A DNA stretch of 64,000 nt from Skermanella pratensis (GCF_008843145.1 NZ_CP030265.1:835001-899000); one strand, 5' to 3'. Counted from the stretch's first letter, positions 18,014 to 26,816 are shown. Notes: generated by a model from the letters alone, not told the origin. A program made the numbers and translations.

Positions 18014-18780
18014 GCGACGAACTGCTGGCCGAGCGCCGCGACGACGTCCTGTCGGTCACCCTGAACCGGCCGGAAAAGCGCAACCCCCTGAGCCGCGCCT
18101 TGCTGGAGGCGCTTCGCCGGTGCTTCGAGGCGTATGCCGACGATCCGGGCCTGCGGGTCGCCGTGCTCCGCGGGGCGGGAGAAAAGAGCTTCGCGGCGGG
18201 CGGCGACCTGAAGGACCTGGCGTCGCTCCGCTCGGTCGAGCAGGCCGGCGAGATGGCGGACCATGCCAAATCGGCGCTGGACGCGGTCCGAAGGTTCCCC
18301 GTTCCCGTGGTGGCCGCCCTGAACGGCGACGCGCTGGGGGGCGGGGCGGAACTGGCCGTCGCTTGCGACTTCCGCGTCGGCGCCCGCCATGCCCGGATCG
18401 GCTTCGTCCAGGGCAGGCTCAACATCTCGACCGCATGGGGCGGTGGCATCGATCTGCTCAACCTTCTCGGACCTGCCGCGGGGCTGCGTCTCCTGGCGCG
18501 TTCCGACCTCCTGGACATGGCTTCGGCGCGGACCCTGGGGCTGGTGGACGCGGTGGCCGGACCGGACCAGGCGCTGGACGAGGCCGTCGCCTCCTTCGTC
18601 CAGCCGATGCTGCGCCAGGCTCCGCAAGTCCTCCGGGCCTTCAAGGCGCTGGCGCTGGCGCATCGTACGGGCGCTTCCCGCACCGACATGGAACGACTGG
18701 AAACCAAGCTGTTCGCCGGAACCTGGGTGCATGACGACCACTGGTCCGCCGTCGAGCAGCTCAACCTGGGACGGAGATAG
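18010..18780 (+). CDS. Crotonase-fold acyl-CoA enzyme, possibly a decarboxylase
   Basis: A 256-residue enoyl-CoA hydratase/isomerase superfamily protein. The oxyanion-hole segments are present (KSFAAGGDLKDL; ALNGDALGGGAELAVACDF). The first classical catalytic Glu (GGGAE) is kept, but the second (Glu164 of rat hydratase, in FGQPE) aligns with Gln in GFVQGRLNIS. The following STAWGGG resembles the RFVHKEMGIVPSWGG stretch of ECHDC1-type ethylmalonyl/methylmalonyl-CoA decarboxylases as I recall it. With an acyl-CoA mutase next door, a decarboxylase or editing role is as likely as hydration (inference). Confidence 0.8.
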   Translation: MSDELLAERRDDVLSVTLNRPEKRNPLSRALLEALRRCFEAYADDPGLRVAVLRGAGEKSFAAGGDLKDLASLRSVEQAGEMADHAKSALDAVRRFPVPVVAALNGDALGGGAELAVACDFRVGARHARIGFVQGRLNISTAWGGGIDLLNLLGPAAGLRLLARSDLLDMASARTLGLVDAVAGPDQALDEAVASFVQPMLRQAPQVLRAFKALALAHRTGASRTDMERLETKLFAGTWVHDDHWSAVEQLNLGRR

Positions 18781-18781
18781 A

Positions 18782-20430
18782 ATGACCGCCGCAGAAAGCA
18801 CCAAGACGGGCGTCGCGGCCGAACTGGAAGCCGCGAGGCCCGGTCCCGGAGCGCCAAGGCCGGTTACCCCCTCGGGGATCGAGATCCCGGCGGTGGTCAC
18901 GCCCGACATGTTGAAGCAGCCGGACCCTGGAATGCCGGGGGAGGCGCCGTTCACGCGCGGGATCTTCGCCGACGGCTATCGCGGGCGGCTCTGGACGATC
19001 CGCCAGTATTCCGGCTTCGGCACGGCGGAGGAGTCGAACCAGCGCTACCGCTTCCTCCTGGACGGCGGCCAGACCGGACTGTCCGTCGCATTGGACCTGC
19101 CGACCCAATGCGGGCTCGACCCGACCGACCCCATCGCGAAGCCCGAGGTCGGCAAGGTCGGCGTGTCGCTGTCCAACCTCGCCGAGGCGGAGATCCTGTT
19201 CGACGGCATCGACCTGTCGAAGATCTCCACCTCCTTCACCATCAACGGCACCGCGGCGATCATCTACGCCATGTACTGCGCGGTCGCCGACAAGCAGGGC
19301 GTGCCGCGCTCCAAGCTGACCGGCACGATCCAGAACGACATCCTGAAGGAATACGTGGCGCGCGGCACCTGGATCTTCCCGGTGCGCCCCAGCATGCGCC
19401 TGATCGCCGACACCATCCTGTTCTCCAACGAGGAAACGCCGCGCTTCAACCCGATCAGCATCGCCGGCGCCCATGTCCGCGACGCCGGGGCCACGGCGGT
19501 GGAGGAACTGGGCTACACCCTCGCCAACGGTCTCGCCTATGTCGAGGAACTGCTGCGGCGGGGCGGCGACGCCACGAAGTTCGCCCAGCGGCTCAGCTTC
19601 TTCTTCTATGTCCACATGGATTTCTTCGAGGAGGTCTGCAAGTTCCGGGCGGCCCGGCGCCTGTGGGCCGCCCTGCTGGAGGAGCGGTTCGGCATCACCG
19701 ATCCCAAGGCGCAGCGTTTCCGGTTCGGCGTCGTGTGCGGCGGCTCCTCGCTGACCTCGGCCCAGCCCTACAACAACATCGTGCGCGTCGGCATCGAGAC
19801 CATGGCCGCCGTCATGGGGGCGCCCAGTCGATCTTCACCTGCGCCTACGACGAGGCTTTCCAGATCCCGACCGAGTTCAGCGCCGAGATCGCCATGCGGA
19901 CCCAGCAGATCGTGGCCCACGAAAGCGGCATCTCGAAGACCGTCGATCCGCTCGGGGGAAGCTATTTCGTGGAGTGGCTGACCGAGCGCATGGAGCAGGA
20001 GGTCCGCGCCGTCATCGGGGAGATCGACGAATACGGCGGCGTAATCAAGGCCATCGAGGACGGCTATCTGCAAATGAGGATCGCGGAGCGGGCCAAGCTC
20101 CGCAAGCAGGGGATCGACAGCGGCGAAACCGTCGTCGTCGGCCAGAACCACTTCCGGCGCGAGAACCAGACCGACGATTTCGGCGAGGTCTTTCGCCTGG
20201 ACCCCCAGGCGGCCCGCCGGGTGCGCGAGAAGTACGACGGCGTCATCGGGCGCCGCGACGAAGCCCGCGTGACCAGGAGCCTGGAGGCGCTGGGCATTGC
20301 TGCGACCGACGACGGCGAGAACTTGATGCCGTACCTGATCGAGTGCTGCCACGCCTACGCCACCGTCGGCGAGATGGTGGCCGCGCTGAAGAAGCACTGG
20401 GGCGAGTTCCAGGAGCCGATCCGACTGTGA
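18782..20430 (+). pseudogene. B12-dependent acyl-CoA mutase large subunit, frameshifted
   Basis: With one base restored this is a 549-residue catalytic (TIM-barrel) subunit of the methylmalonyl-CoA mutase family, without its own B12 domain. Recognised motifs are PFTRGIFADGYRGRLWTIRQ, YSGFGTAEESN (Tyr86), GTIQNDILKEYVARGTW, PSMRLIAD (Arg206) and, in the second frame, DEAFQIPTEFSAEIA and DPLGGSYFVEWL. The frame breaks at residues 345-346 in the G5 run 19816-19820; one extra G restores the family sequence MGGAQSIFTCAYDEA. The HxQ motif that precedes SLTxxQ in the family is replaced by GVV (Gly316, Val318). It works with the small subunit at 20491 and MeaB at 22006. Confidence 0.85.
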
Positions 20431-20445
20431 TCATCCGCGCATCGC

Positions 20446-20490
20446 GGCCAGGAAACGACGGGCCAGGAAACGACGGGGGAGGAAACGACG
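20446..20490 (+). repeat. Triplicated 15-bp ribosome-binding-site repeat
   Basis: Three 15-bp units run directly into the start codon at 20491: GGCCAGGAAACGACG twice, then GGGGAGGAAACGACG. Each contains an AGGAAA core, and the last copy is the functional GGGGAGG Shine-Dalgarno. The array probably arose by slippage and may tune translation of the B12-binding subunit. Confidence 0.9.
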
Positions 20491-20889
20491 ATGAGCCTGA
20501 AAGGCAAACGCATCCTGATCGCCAAGCCCGGCCTCGACGGGCACGACGTCGGCGCCAAGGTGATCGCCCTGGCGCTGCGCGACGCGGGGGCCGACGTGAT
20601 CTATACCGGCCTGCGCAAGAGTCCCGGCTACATCGCCCGCGTCGCGGTCGAGGAGGACGTGGACGCGGTCGGCCTCAGCCTGCTGTCGGGCAGCCACAAC
20701 GAGCTGGTGGCCGAGACCCTGCGCTGCCTGCGCGACCTGGACGGCGGGGACATCAAGATCTTCGTCGGCGGCACCATCCCGGCCGAGGACCAGCCGGAAC
20801 TGCTCCGGATCGGCGTCCGGGGCGTGTTCACCGCGGACCAGAAGCTCGATGACGTGGTGGCGGCCATAGACCGGGAACTGGCCGCATGA
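20491..20889 (+). CDS. B12-binding small subunit of acyl-CoA mutase
   Basis: A 132-residue cobalamin-binding Rossmann domain. It has the base-off/His-on signature DGHDVG (residues 15-20, family consensus DxHxxG), the SLLSGSH loop and GGTIP. This stand-alone domain supplies adenosylcobalamin to the large subunit, the arrangement found in isobutyryl-CoA and 2-hydroxyisobutyryl-CoA mutases. It is intact and overlaps the CoA-transferase start (ATGA). Confidence 0.92.
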   Translation: MSLKGKRILIAKPGLDGHDVGAKVIALALRDAGADVIYTGLRKSPGYIARVAVEEDVDAVGLSLLSGSHNELVAETLRCLRDLDGGDIKIFVGGTIPAEDQPELLRIGVRGVFTADQKLDDVVAAIDRELAA

Positions 20890-22009
20890 GCGGGCCGCTC
20901 TCCGGCATCCGCATCCTCGAAGCCGGCCATATGCTGGCGGGACCCTATTGCGGCATGCTGCTGGCCGACCTGGGCGCCGAGGTGATCAAGATCGAATCGC
21001 CCGAAGGCGACATCGCCCGCAGGCTCAGCCCCCACCGCGTCGGTCCCCACAACGCTTATTTCGCTTCCCTCAACCGAAGCAAGCGGAGCGTCGTGCTCGA
21101 TCTCGGGTCGGCCGGGGGACAGGCGGCCCTGGGGCGGCTGGCGTCGACCAGCCACGGGCTCCTGACCAACATGCGCCCGGCGGTGATCCGCAAGCTCGGC
21201 CTGACCTACGACAGCCTGTCGGTCCACAATCCCAGGATCGCCTGCCTGGCGCTGACCGGCTACGGACTGGACGGCCCCTACGCCGACCGGCCCGCCTACG
21301 ACTACGTGATACAGGCGCTGGTCGGCATCATGGCGCTGACCGGCGACCCCGGCGCGCCGCCGGTGAAGTGCGGCTACTCGGCGGTGGACAATTCCGCCGG
21401 CATCATGGGGGCGCTCGGGCTGGTCGCCAAGATCCTGGAGGGCAAGGGCGGACAGATCGACGTATCCCTGTTCGACACCATGCTCTCGCAGTTGAACTAT
21501 GTGGCCGGCGCCTGGCTCAACGCCGGCGAATCCCCGAGCCGTTACGAGAGCGGGGGGCATCCCTACATCGTTCCGGCCCAGATCTTCGAGACCGCCGACG
21601 GCCACCTCGCCCTGTTCATCACCCACGACGATTTCTGGCGCCGCTTCGCCCGCGAGGCCGGCCGGCCGGAATGGCTGGCCGACGAGCGTTTCGGCACGAT
21701 GGCGGGACGCACCGCCAACCGCGACCTGGTGATTTGCGCGGTCGGCTCGCTGCTGCGGACCCGCGGAACGGCGGAGTGGGTCGGACGGCTGGCGCCTCTG
21801 GGATCGTGGTAGCCGGGGTCGAGCGGCTGGAGGACGCGCTGGCCGGCGATCTCGCGCGCAGCCACGACATGGTGGTCTCGATCCCGACCGGCGACGGCGA
21901 CCTGGCCGTCGTCGGCAATCCGATCCGCTTCCCGGGCGAGCCCACCCGGTACGGGCCGCCGCCGCTGCTCGGCGAGCACACCGCGGCGCTTCTGGGGGCA
22001 CGGGAATGA
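20886..22009 (+). pseudogene. CaiB/BaiF family III CoA-transferase, frameshifted
   Basis: The frame from 20886 runs to a stop at 21812, but the family's C-terminal part continues in another frame (GVERLEDALAGDLARSHDMV onward) to 22009. Adding one G to GGG at 21800-21802 changes APLGSW-stop to APLGIVVAGVERLED, giving a 374-residue protein, the normal length. The N-terminal signature MLAGPYCGMLLADLGAEVIK and a conserved acidic segment (GYSAVDNSAGIMGALGL, candidate catalytic Asp) are present. Such enzymes move CoA between carboxylic acids; here it would activate the imported acid. The missing C-terminus would be expected to destroy activity if the deletion is real. Confidence 0.85.
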
Positions 22010-22923
22010 CCATGCCGGGAAACCCGTCCCGCCGCCGGGAACTCGGCCGCACGCTCAGCCGGATCAGCCGGGCCGGCGTGCGGCAGACGCTGGCCGGGCA
22101 CGGCGATGCCGCCCCGCCGGCCCGTCCGGCATACCGCATCGGCATCACCGGTGCGCCCGGGGCCGGCAAGAGCACGCTGATCGCCCGCCTCGCGGCGCGG
22201 CGGCTGGAACGGACCGTGGGAGAAGTCGCCGTGCTGGCGATCGACCCGACCAGCCCGATCTCCCAAGGATCGATCCTCGGCGACCGCGTCCGGATGGACG
22301 CCATCGCCGGCGATCCGCGCATTTTCATCCGTTCGCTTCCGAGCCGGGGCAGCCATGACGGCTTGGCCGACAACCTGCCGGACCTTCTCCTGGCCCTTGA
22401 CCGATACGGCTTCGACGAGGCGCTGGTCGAGACGGTGGGGGTAGGGCAGGCCGAGCATGCGGTGCGCTCCCTGGTCGACACGGTCGTGCTGGTGCTCCAT
22501 CCCGAATCGGGGGACAGCGTCCAGGCCATGAAGGCCGGCATCCTGGAGATCGCCGACATCTACGTGGTCAACAAGGCAGACCTGCCTGGCGCCCGGAAAA
22601 CCGCCGCCGAGATCCGCGCCATCACGCGGCGCGTCGGGGAGGGCGGCGACTGGACGCCGCCCGTGGTCCTCTGCGCCCAGGGTGACGACGCCGGCCTGGC
22701 GGAGCTGGACGAGGCGGTGGAGCGGCATCGCGCCCGAGCGGCGGAATGCCGCGACGCCGGTGCGATCCGCCTCGCCCGAGCCCGGCATCATGCCCAGGCG
22801 CTGCTGTCCCGCCGAGCCGCCGAACTGGTCGAGGAGGCCGATCCCGCCCTGTTCGACGGGCCGCTGGAGCGGGTCTATCATCAGGTCCTGCGTCGCTGGG
22901 CTGATGATCTGGGGGGCAAATAA
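22006..22923 (+). CDS. meaB: MeaB/ArgK-type G-protein chaperone of acyl-CoA mutase
   Basis: A 305-residue P-loop GTPase of the MeaB/MMAA family: Walker A GAPGAGKSTL (about residue 49), DPTSPISQGSILGDRVRM, the conserved SRGSHDGL-type segment, VETVGVGQAE and the G4 motif NKAD. It guards B12-dependent acyl-CoA mutases by gating cofactor loading and removing damaged cobalamin. The ATGA overlap with the CoA-transferase and proximity to both mutase subunits support a dedicated partner. The C-terminal dimerisation arm is short but present. Confidence 0.9.
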   Translation: MTMPGNPSRRRELGRTLSRISRAGVRQTLAGHGDAAPPARPAYRIGITGAPGAGKSTLIARLAARRLERTVGEVAVLAIDPTSPISQGSILGDRVRMDAIAGDPRIFIRSLPSRGSHDGLADNLPDLLLALDRYGFDEALVETVGVGQAEHAVRSLVDTVVLVLHPESGDSVQAMKAGILEIADIYVVNKADLPGARKTAAEIRAITRRVGEGGDWTPPVVLCAQGDDAGLAELDEAVERHRARAAECRDAGAIRLARARHHAQALLSRRAAELVEEADPALFDGPLERVYHQVLRRWADDLGGK

Positions 22924-22937
22924 TCCGTAAGATGACG

Positions 22938-22964
22938 ATCCGGGGTGGCTCCCGCTGCCCGGAT
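22938..22964 (+). terminator. Stem-loop after meaB
   Basis: ATCCGGG (22938-22944) pairs perfectly with CCCGGAT (22958-22964) across a 13-base loop, followed by GGTCTTAAA. It could terminate the mutase operon or act as an attenuator before the TRAP genes. Confidence 0.4.
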
Positions 22965-23035
22965 GGTCTTAAATGAATGAAAAGAGGGAGAAAATCCCCG
23001 GAACAAGAATGCAATCAAAAGAGGAGGAGACGTTC

Positions 23036-23080
23036 ATGGGAAAGCCAGGCATGGGAAAGTCAGGCATGTGGAAGGCAGGC
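23036..23080 (+). repeat. Three 15-bp repeats at the dctP start
   Basis: ATGGGAAAGCCAGGC (23036-23050), a one-mismatch copy (23051-23065) and a diverged copy (23066-23080) lie in frame. Each supplies an ATG, so the start site and the positive signal-peptide n-region are duplicated. Confidence 0.85.
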
Positions 23081-24079
23081 AGGTTCCTGACGGGAGTGGC
23101 GCTCGGTGCGGCGTTGACCCTTTCCGCCGCGGCGGCCGGTGCCCAGACCCTCAAGATTTCCCACCAATGGAAGGCCCAGACCGATGCCCGCGACCGTGCC
23201 GTCCGGGTGTTCGTGGAGGAGGTCGGCAAGCAGGCGCCCGACCTGAAGTTCCGCATCTTCCCCGGGCGCTCGCTGATCCAGAACCCGGTCGCCCAGTTCG
23301 ACTCGCTCCAGAACAACTCGCTGGAGATGGCGATCTACCCGCTGGTCTACGCCGTCGGCAAGGTGCCGGAGTTCTCCATCACCATCATGCCCGGCCTGAT
23401 CAGCAACCTGGACGAAGCGGTCAAGCTCAAGAATTCCCCCTATCACGAGAGACTGCAGGAGATCGCCCACGCCAACGGGGTCCATATCGTCACCTGGTGG
23501 TGGACGCCCGGCGGCTTCGCGTCGAAGAACCGGGAGATCCAGGGGCCGGACACGGTCAGCGGCCTCAAGATGCGCGCGGCCGACCCGTATTTCGAAACGG
23601 TGCTCCAGGCTGCCGGCGCCTCCGTCCAGTCCATGCCCTCCACCGAGATCTACTCGGCACTCCAGACCGGGGTGCTCGACGGCGTCATGACCTCGGCGGA
23701 AAGCTTCGTCAGCATGCGGATCTATGAGCAGACCAGCAACGCGACGGTCGGCGGCGACAACATCCTGTTCATGCTGCTCCAGCCGCTGATCATGTCCAAG
23801 CAGGCCTGGGACAACCTGACGCCGGACCAGCAGAAGGCGTTCGAGGAGGCGGCCACGGTCAGCGAAAAGTTCTTCAACGGCCTCCAGCAGGAGGCCGACG
23901 CGGAAATGAAGAAGGCTTTCGAAGACGCAGGCGCCGACGTGAGGCCGCTGACCGACGCGGAGTTCGAAGCCTGGGTCGACCTGGCGCGCGAGACCGCCTG
24001 GAAGAAGTTCGAAACCGAAGTCCCCAACGGCAAGGAACTGATCGGGCTGGTCGAGACCTCGCTCCAGAACGCCCAGTAA
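23036..24079 (+). CDS. dctP: TRAP transporter solute-binding protein (DctP family)
   Basis: A 347-residue periplasmic receptor for carboxylates. A signal peptide follows an odd N-terminus made of three 5-residue repeats (MGKPG, MGKSG, MWKAG). The family core GLKMRAADPYFETVLQAAGA contains the Arg that clamps the ligand carboxylate, and STEIYSALQTGVLDGVMTS is typical. GAGGAGGAGA lies 5 bases before ATG 23036; further in-frame ATGs exist on both sides. It supplies the DctQM permease, so the island imports an organic acid. Confidence 0.9.
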   Translation: MGKPGMGKSGMWKAGRFLTGVALGAALTLSAAAAGAQTLKISHQWKAQTDARDRAVRVFVEEVGKQAPDLKFRIFPGRSLIQNPVAQFDSLQNNSLEMAIYPLVYAVGKVPEFSITIMPGLISNLDEAVKLKNSPYHERLQEIAHANGVHIVTWWWTPGGFASKNREIQGPDTVSGLKMRAADPYFETVLQAAGASVQSMPSTEIYSALQTGVLDGVMTSAESFVSMRIYEQTSNATVGGDNILFMLLQPLIMSKQAWDNLTPDQQKAFEEAATVSEKFFNGLQQEADAEMKKAFEDAGADVRPLTDAEFEAWVDLARETAWKKFETEVPNGKELIGLVETSLQNAQ

Positions 24080-24103
24080 GGTAAGAACGAAGAAAAGAAA
24101 GAT

Positions 24104-24129
24104 GCGGGGGCCGTCGAGCGGGTCCCCGC
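24104..24129 (+). other. Intercistronic hairpin between dctP and dctQ
   Basis: GCGGGG (24104-24109) pairs with CCCCGC (24124-24129). A stem between a binding-protein gene and its membrane subunits often lowers expression of the latter relative to the receptor (general knowledge; not shown here). Confidence 0.4.
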
Positions 24130-24154
24130 GAATGCCAATGGGGGAGGACAGTCG

Positions 24155-24724
24155 ATGCGTGCAGTGATCGCGCTGATCGACCGCCTGTCGATATCATGTG
24201 CCGTCGTGGCGTCGGTGCTGCTGGCATCGGCGGTCGTGATCGTCTGTTATATGGTCGTGATCAGAACGTTGGGTTACTCCAGCTACTGGGAAATCGAGGC
24301 GTCGATCTACATGGTCGTCGCCGCGACCTTCCTCGCTTCGCCCTATACGCTGATGACCAGGGGGCATGTGTCGGTCGATTTCCTGCCCTGGATGCTCGGC
24401 CGGCGCGGCGCCCGCGTGATCCAGTCCGTGATCGCGGTGGTCGGGATCGTGATCTGCCTCTACATGGCCTGGCTCGGCTGGCACCTCACCCTGGAGGCGA
24501 TCGCGAGCGACGAGCGCAGCGCCAGCATGTGGCGCCCGGTCAAATGGCCGCTCTACGTCATGATGCCGATCGGCCTCGGCCTGACCGCTCTCCAATATCT
24601 GGCGGAGATCTTCCGGAGCGCTTCGGACGAGGCGCCGGCCAAGGCGCCCCTGCCGCGGATGGAGGCGGTTCCGGAGCCCACCCGCGAACGGAGCGCCCAT
24701 GAACGGAGGGTGTCCACGCGATGA
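24155..24724 (+). CDS. dctQ: TRAP transporter small permease (DctQ family)
   Basis: A 189-residue protein with four predicted membrane helices (for example VASVLLASAVVIVCYMVVI and VIAVVGIVICLYMAWLGW), plus EIEASIYMVVAATFLASPY and the RGHVSVD motif of DctQ proteins. It associates with DctM in the inner membrane. GGGGGAGG precedes the ATG. The stop overlaps dctM by ATGA. Confidence 0.88.
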   Translation: MRAVIALIDRLSISCAVVASVLLASAVVIVCYMVVIRTLGYSSYWEIEASIYMVVAATFLASPYTLMTRGHVSVDFLPWMLGRRGARVIQSVIAVVGIVICLYMAWLGWHLTLEAIASDERSASMWRPVKWPLYVMMPIGLGLTALQYLAEIFRSASDEAPAKAPLPRMEAVPEPTRERSAHERRVSTR

Positions 24725-26031
24725 CCGAACTCCAGATCGGCTCCCTCATCCTCGTCTGCACCACGCTGGTGCTGTTTTCCGGCATCCCGATCGCGTTCGG
24801 GCTGACCGTCGTCTCGATCGCATTCCTATACGTCTTCGACGGGCCGGGCAGCCTGTCGGCCGTGCCGCGCACCTTCCTGGACGAGATCAGCGGCTTCGCG
24901 CTGCTAGCGGTGCCGATGTTCGTCCTGCTCGGCTCCCTGATCGGGTCGTCGCGGGCGGGCGCCGACATCTACGAAGCCCTTCACCGATGGCTCGCCCGCG
25001 TGCCGGGCGGGCTGGTGATCGCCAATATCGGCGCCTGCGGCCTGTTCTCCGCGCTGTCCGGCTCCAGCCCGGCGACGGCCGCCGCGATCGGCAAGGTCGG
25101 CGTGCCGGAGATGCTGAAGCGCGGCTGCCCGGCGGGCCTCGCGACCGGCGCCATCGCGGCGGGCGGGACGCTGGGCATCCTGATTCCGCCGTCGGTCACC
25201 ATGATCCTGTACGGCGTCGCGACCGAAACCTCGATCGGGCGGCTGTTCGTCGCCGGCGTCGTACCGGGCGTCCTTCTCGTGGTGATCTTCTGCGTCTACG
25301 CCTGGGCCGCCACCGCCTTCGCCCAGCGGCACGTCACCCAGCCGCAAGATCATTATACGCTCAAGGAGAAGATTCGCGCCTCGGGCACGGTGGCGCCGCT
25401 GTTCGGCATCATCGCGCTGATCATCGTGGCGCTGTACGGCGGATACGCGACCCCGTCCGAGATCGCGGCGCTGGCGGCCATGCTGGCGTTCCTGTACGTG
25501 GCGCTGGTCTACCGCATCGTGAACCGGGAGAACCTGTGGCCGATCTTCGGCAACGCGGTGCGCGAGAGCTGCATGATCCTGCTGATCATCGCGGCGTCGG
25601 GCCTGTTCTCCTACATGATGTCGCTGCTCTACGTGACCCAGACCATGGCCGACATGCTGGTCGGCTGGGAACTGAACCGCTGGGTCATGCTGCTGGTGGT
25701 GAATGTCTTCCTGCTGGTGGCTGGCTGCTTCCTGCCGCCGGTGGCGCTGATCCTGATGACCATGCCGATCCTCCAGCCGGTGCTGGAGGCCAACGGTTTC
25801 GACATGATCTGGTTCGGCGTGCTGATGACGATCAACCTGGAGATCGGCCTGATCACGCCGCCGGTCGGGCTCAACCTGTATATCCTGCGGAACGTGGCGC
25901 CCCAGGTGCCGCTTCTGACCGTCCTGTGGGGGTCGGTCCCGTTCGTCCTGATCATGATGGGGTTCATGGTGCTGCTCTGCTTCGTTCCCGGCATCGCCCT
26001 GTGGCTGCCCAACCAGATGTTCGGTCCGTGA
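24721..26031 (+). CDS. dctM: TRAP transporter large permease (DctM family)
   Basis: A 436-residue polytopic permease that drives Na+-coupled uptake. DctM hallmarks are ALLAVPMFVLLGSLIGSSRA, GSSPATAAAIGKVGVPEM, AAGGTLGILIPPSVTMILYG and the C-terminal NLEIGLITPPVGLNLYILR. It overlaps dctQ upstream and the crotonase gene downstream (TGATG), consistent with one transcript. Confidence 0.92.
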   Translation: MTELQIGSLILVCTTLVLFSGIPIAFGLTVVSIAFLYVFDGPGSLSAVPRTFLDEISGFALLAVPMFVLLGSLIGSSRAGADIYEALHRWLARVPGGLVIANIGACGLFSALSGSSPATAAAIGKVGVPEMLKRGCPAGLATGAIAAGGTLGILIPPSVTMILYGVATETSIGRLFVAGVVPGVLLVVIFCVYAWAATAFAQRHVTQPQDHYTLKEKIRASGTVAPLFGIIALIIVALYGGYATPSEIAALAAMLAFLYVALVYRIVNRENLWPIFGNAVRESCMILLIIAASGLFSYMMSLLYVTQTMADMLVGWELNRWVMLLVVNVFLLVAGCFLPPVALILMTMPILQPVLEANGFDMIWFGVLMTINLEIGLITPPVGLNLYILRNVAPQVPLLTVLWGSVPFVLIMMGFMVLLCFVPGIALWLPNQMFGP

Positions 26032-26816
26032 TGGGCGGGACCATCCGCTTCGAGAGCCGGGACGAGGTTGGGTTCGTCGTCATCGACAACCCGCCGCGCC
26101 GCAACGCGCTGACCGTCGGCATGTGGGCGGCGCTGGGCGAGCTGGTCCGCAGGATCGGCCGCGAGGGTGGGCACCGCTGCCTGGTCCTGCGGGGGGCCGG
26201 CGAGGAGGCGTTCGCGTCGGGCGCCGACATCAGCGAGTTCGAGCACGAGCGGTCCGACCGCGAGCAGGTGACCCGCTACCACGAGCACTATGTCGGCCCG
26301 GGGCTGGCGGCCCTGCTGGAGTGCGGCATCCCAACGGTGGCCATGATCCGGGGCACCTGCATGGGCGGCGGGCTGGAGATCGCGTCCTGCTGCGACCTCC
26401 GGATCGCCGCCGACGACGCGAAGCTCGGCATCCCGATCAGCCGCATGGGTTTTCCCCTGGCATTCGGCGAGACCGAACTGCTGTTCAGGCTCCACGGCCG
26501 GGGCATCGCGGCCGAACTCCTGCTGGAGGGCCGGATCTACGACGCGCACGAGGCCCTGTCCAAGGGGCTGGTTGAGCGGGTCGTCCCGGCGGAGCGGCTG
26601 GAGGAGGAGGCGCTGGCGACCGCCCGCCGGGTCGCCGCCGGGTCGCCTGCTGCGCACCGCAGCACCAAGGCCCAGTTCCTGCGCCTGCTGCGCGATCCGT
26701 CGCCGGTGACCGCGGACGAGCGCGCGCAGTCCTACGGCTTCGCCGACACCGAGGACTACCGGATCGGCTACCGGGCGTTCCTGCGGAAGGTCAAGCCGGT
26801 CTTCCAGGGGAGGTGA
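26031..26816 (+). CDS. Enoyl-CoA hydratase/isomerase family protein
   Basis: A 261-residue crotonase-fold protein. It has the oxyanion segments EEAFASGADISEFE and MIRGTCMGGGLEIASCCDL with the first Glu. At the position of the second catalytic Glu it has Ile (KLGIPISRMGF), so simple hydration by the two-glutamate mechanism is unlikely; isomerase, lyase or thioesterase chemistry is possible. It is coupled to dctM by a TGATG overlap, tying it to the imported substrate. Confidence 0.85.
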   Translation: MGGTIRFESRDEVGFVVIDNPPRRNALTVGMWAALGELVRRIGREGGHRCLVLRGAGEEAFASGADISEFEHERSDREQVTRYHEHYVGPGLAALLECGIPTVAMIRGTCMGGGLEIASCCDLRIAADDAKLGIPISRMGFPLAFGETELLFRLHGRGIAAELLLEGRIYDAHEALSKGLVERVVPAERLEEEALATARRVAAGSPAAHRSTKAQFLRLLRDPSPVTADERAQSYGFADTEDYRIGYRAFLRKVKPVFQGR

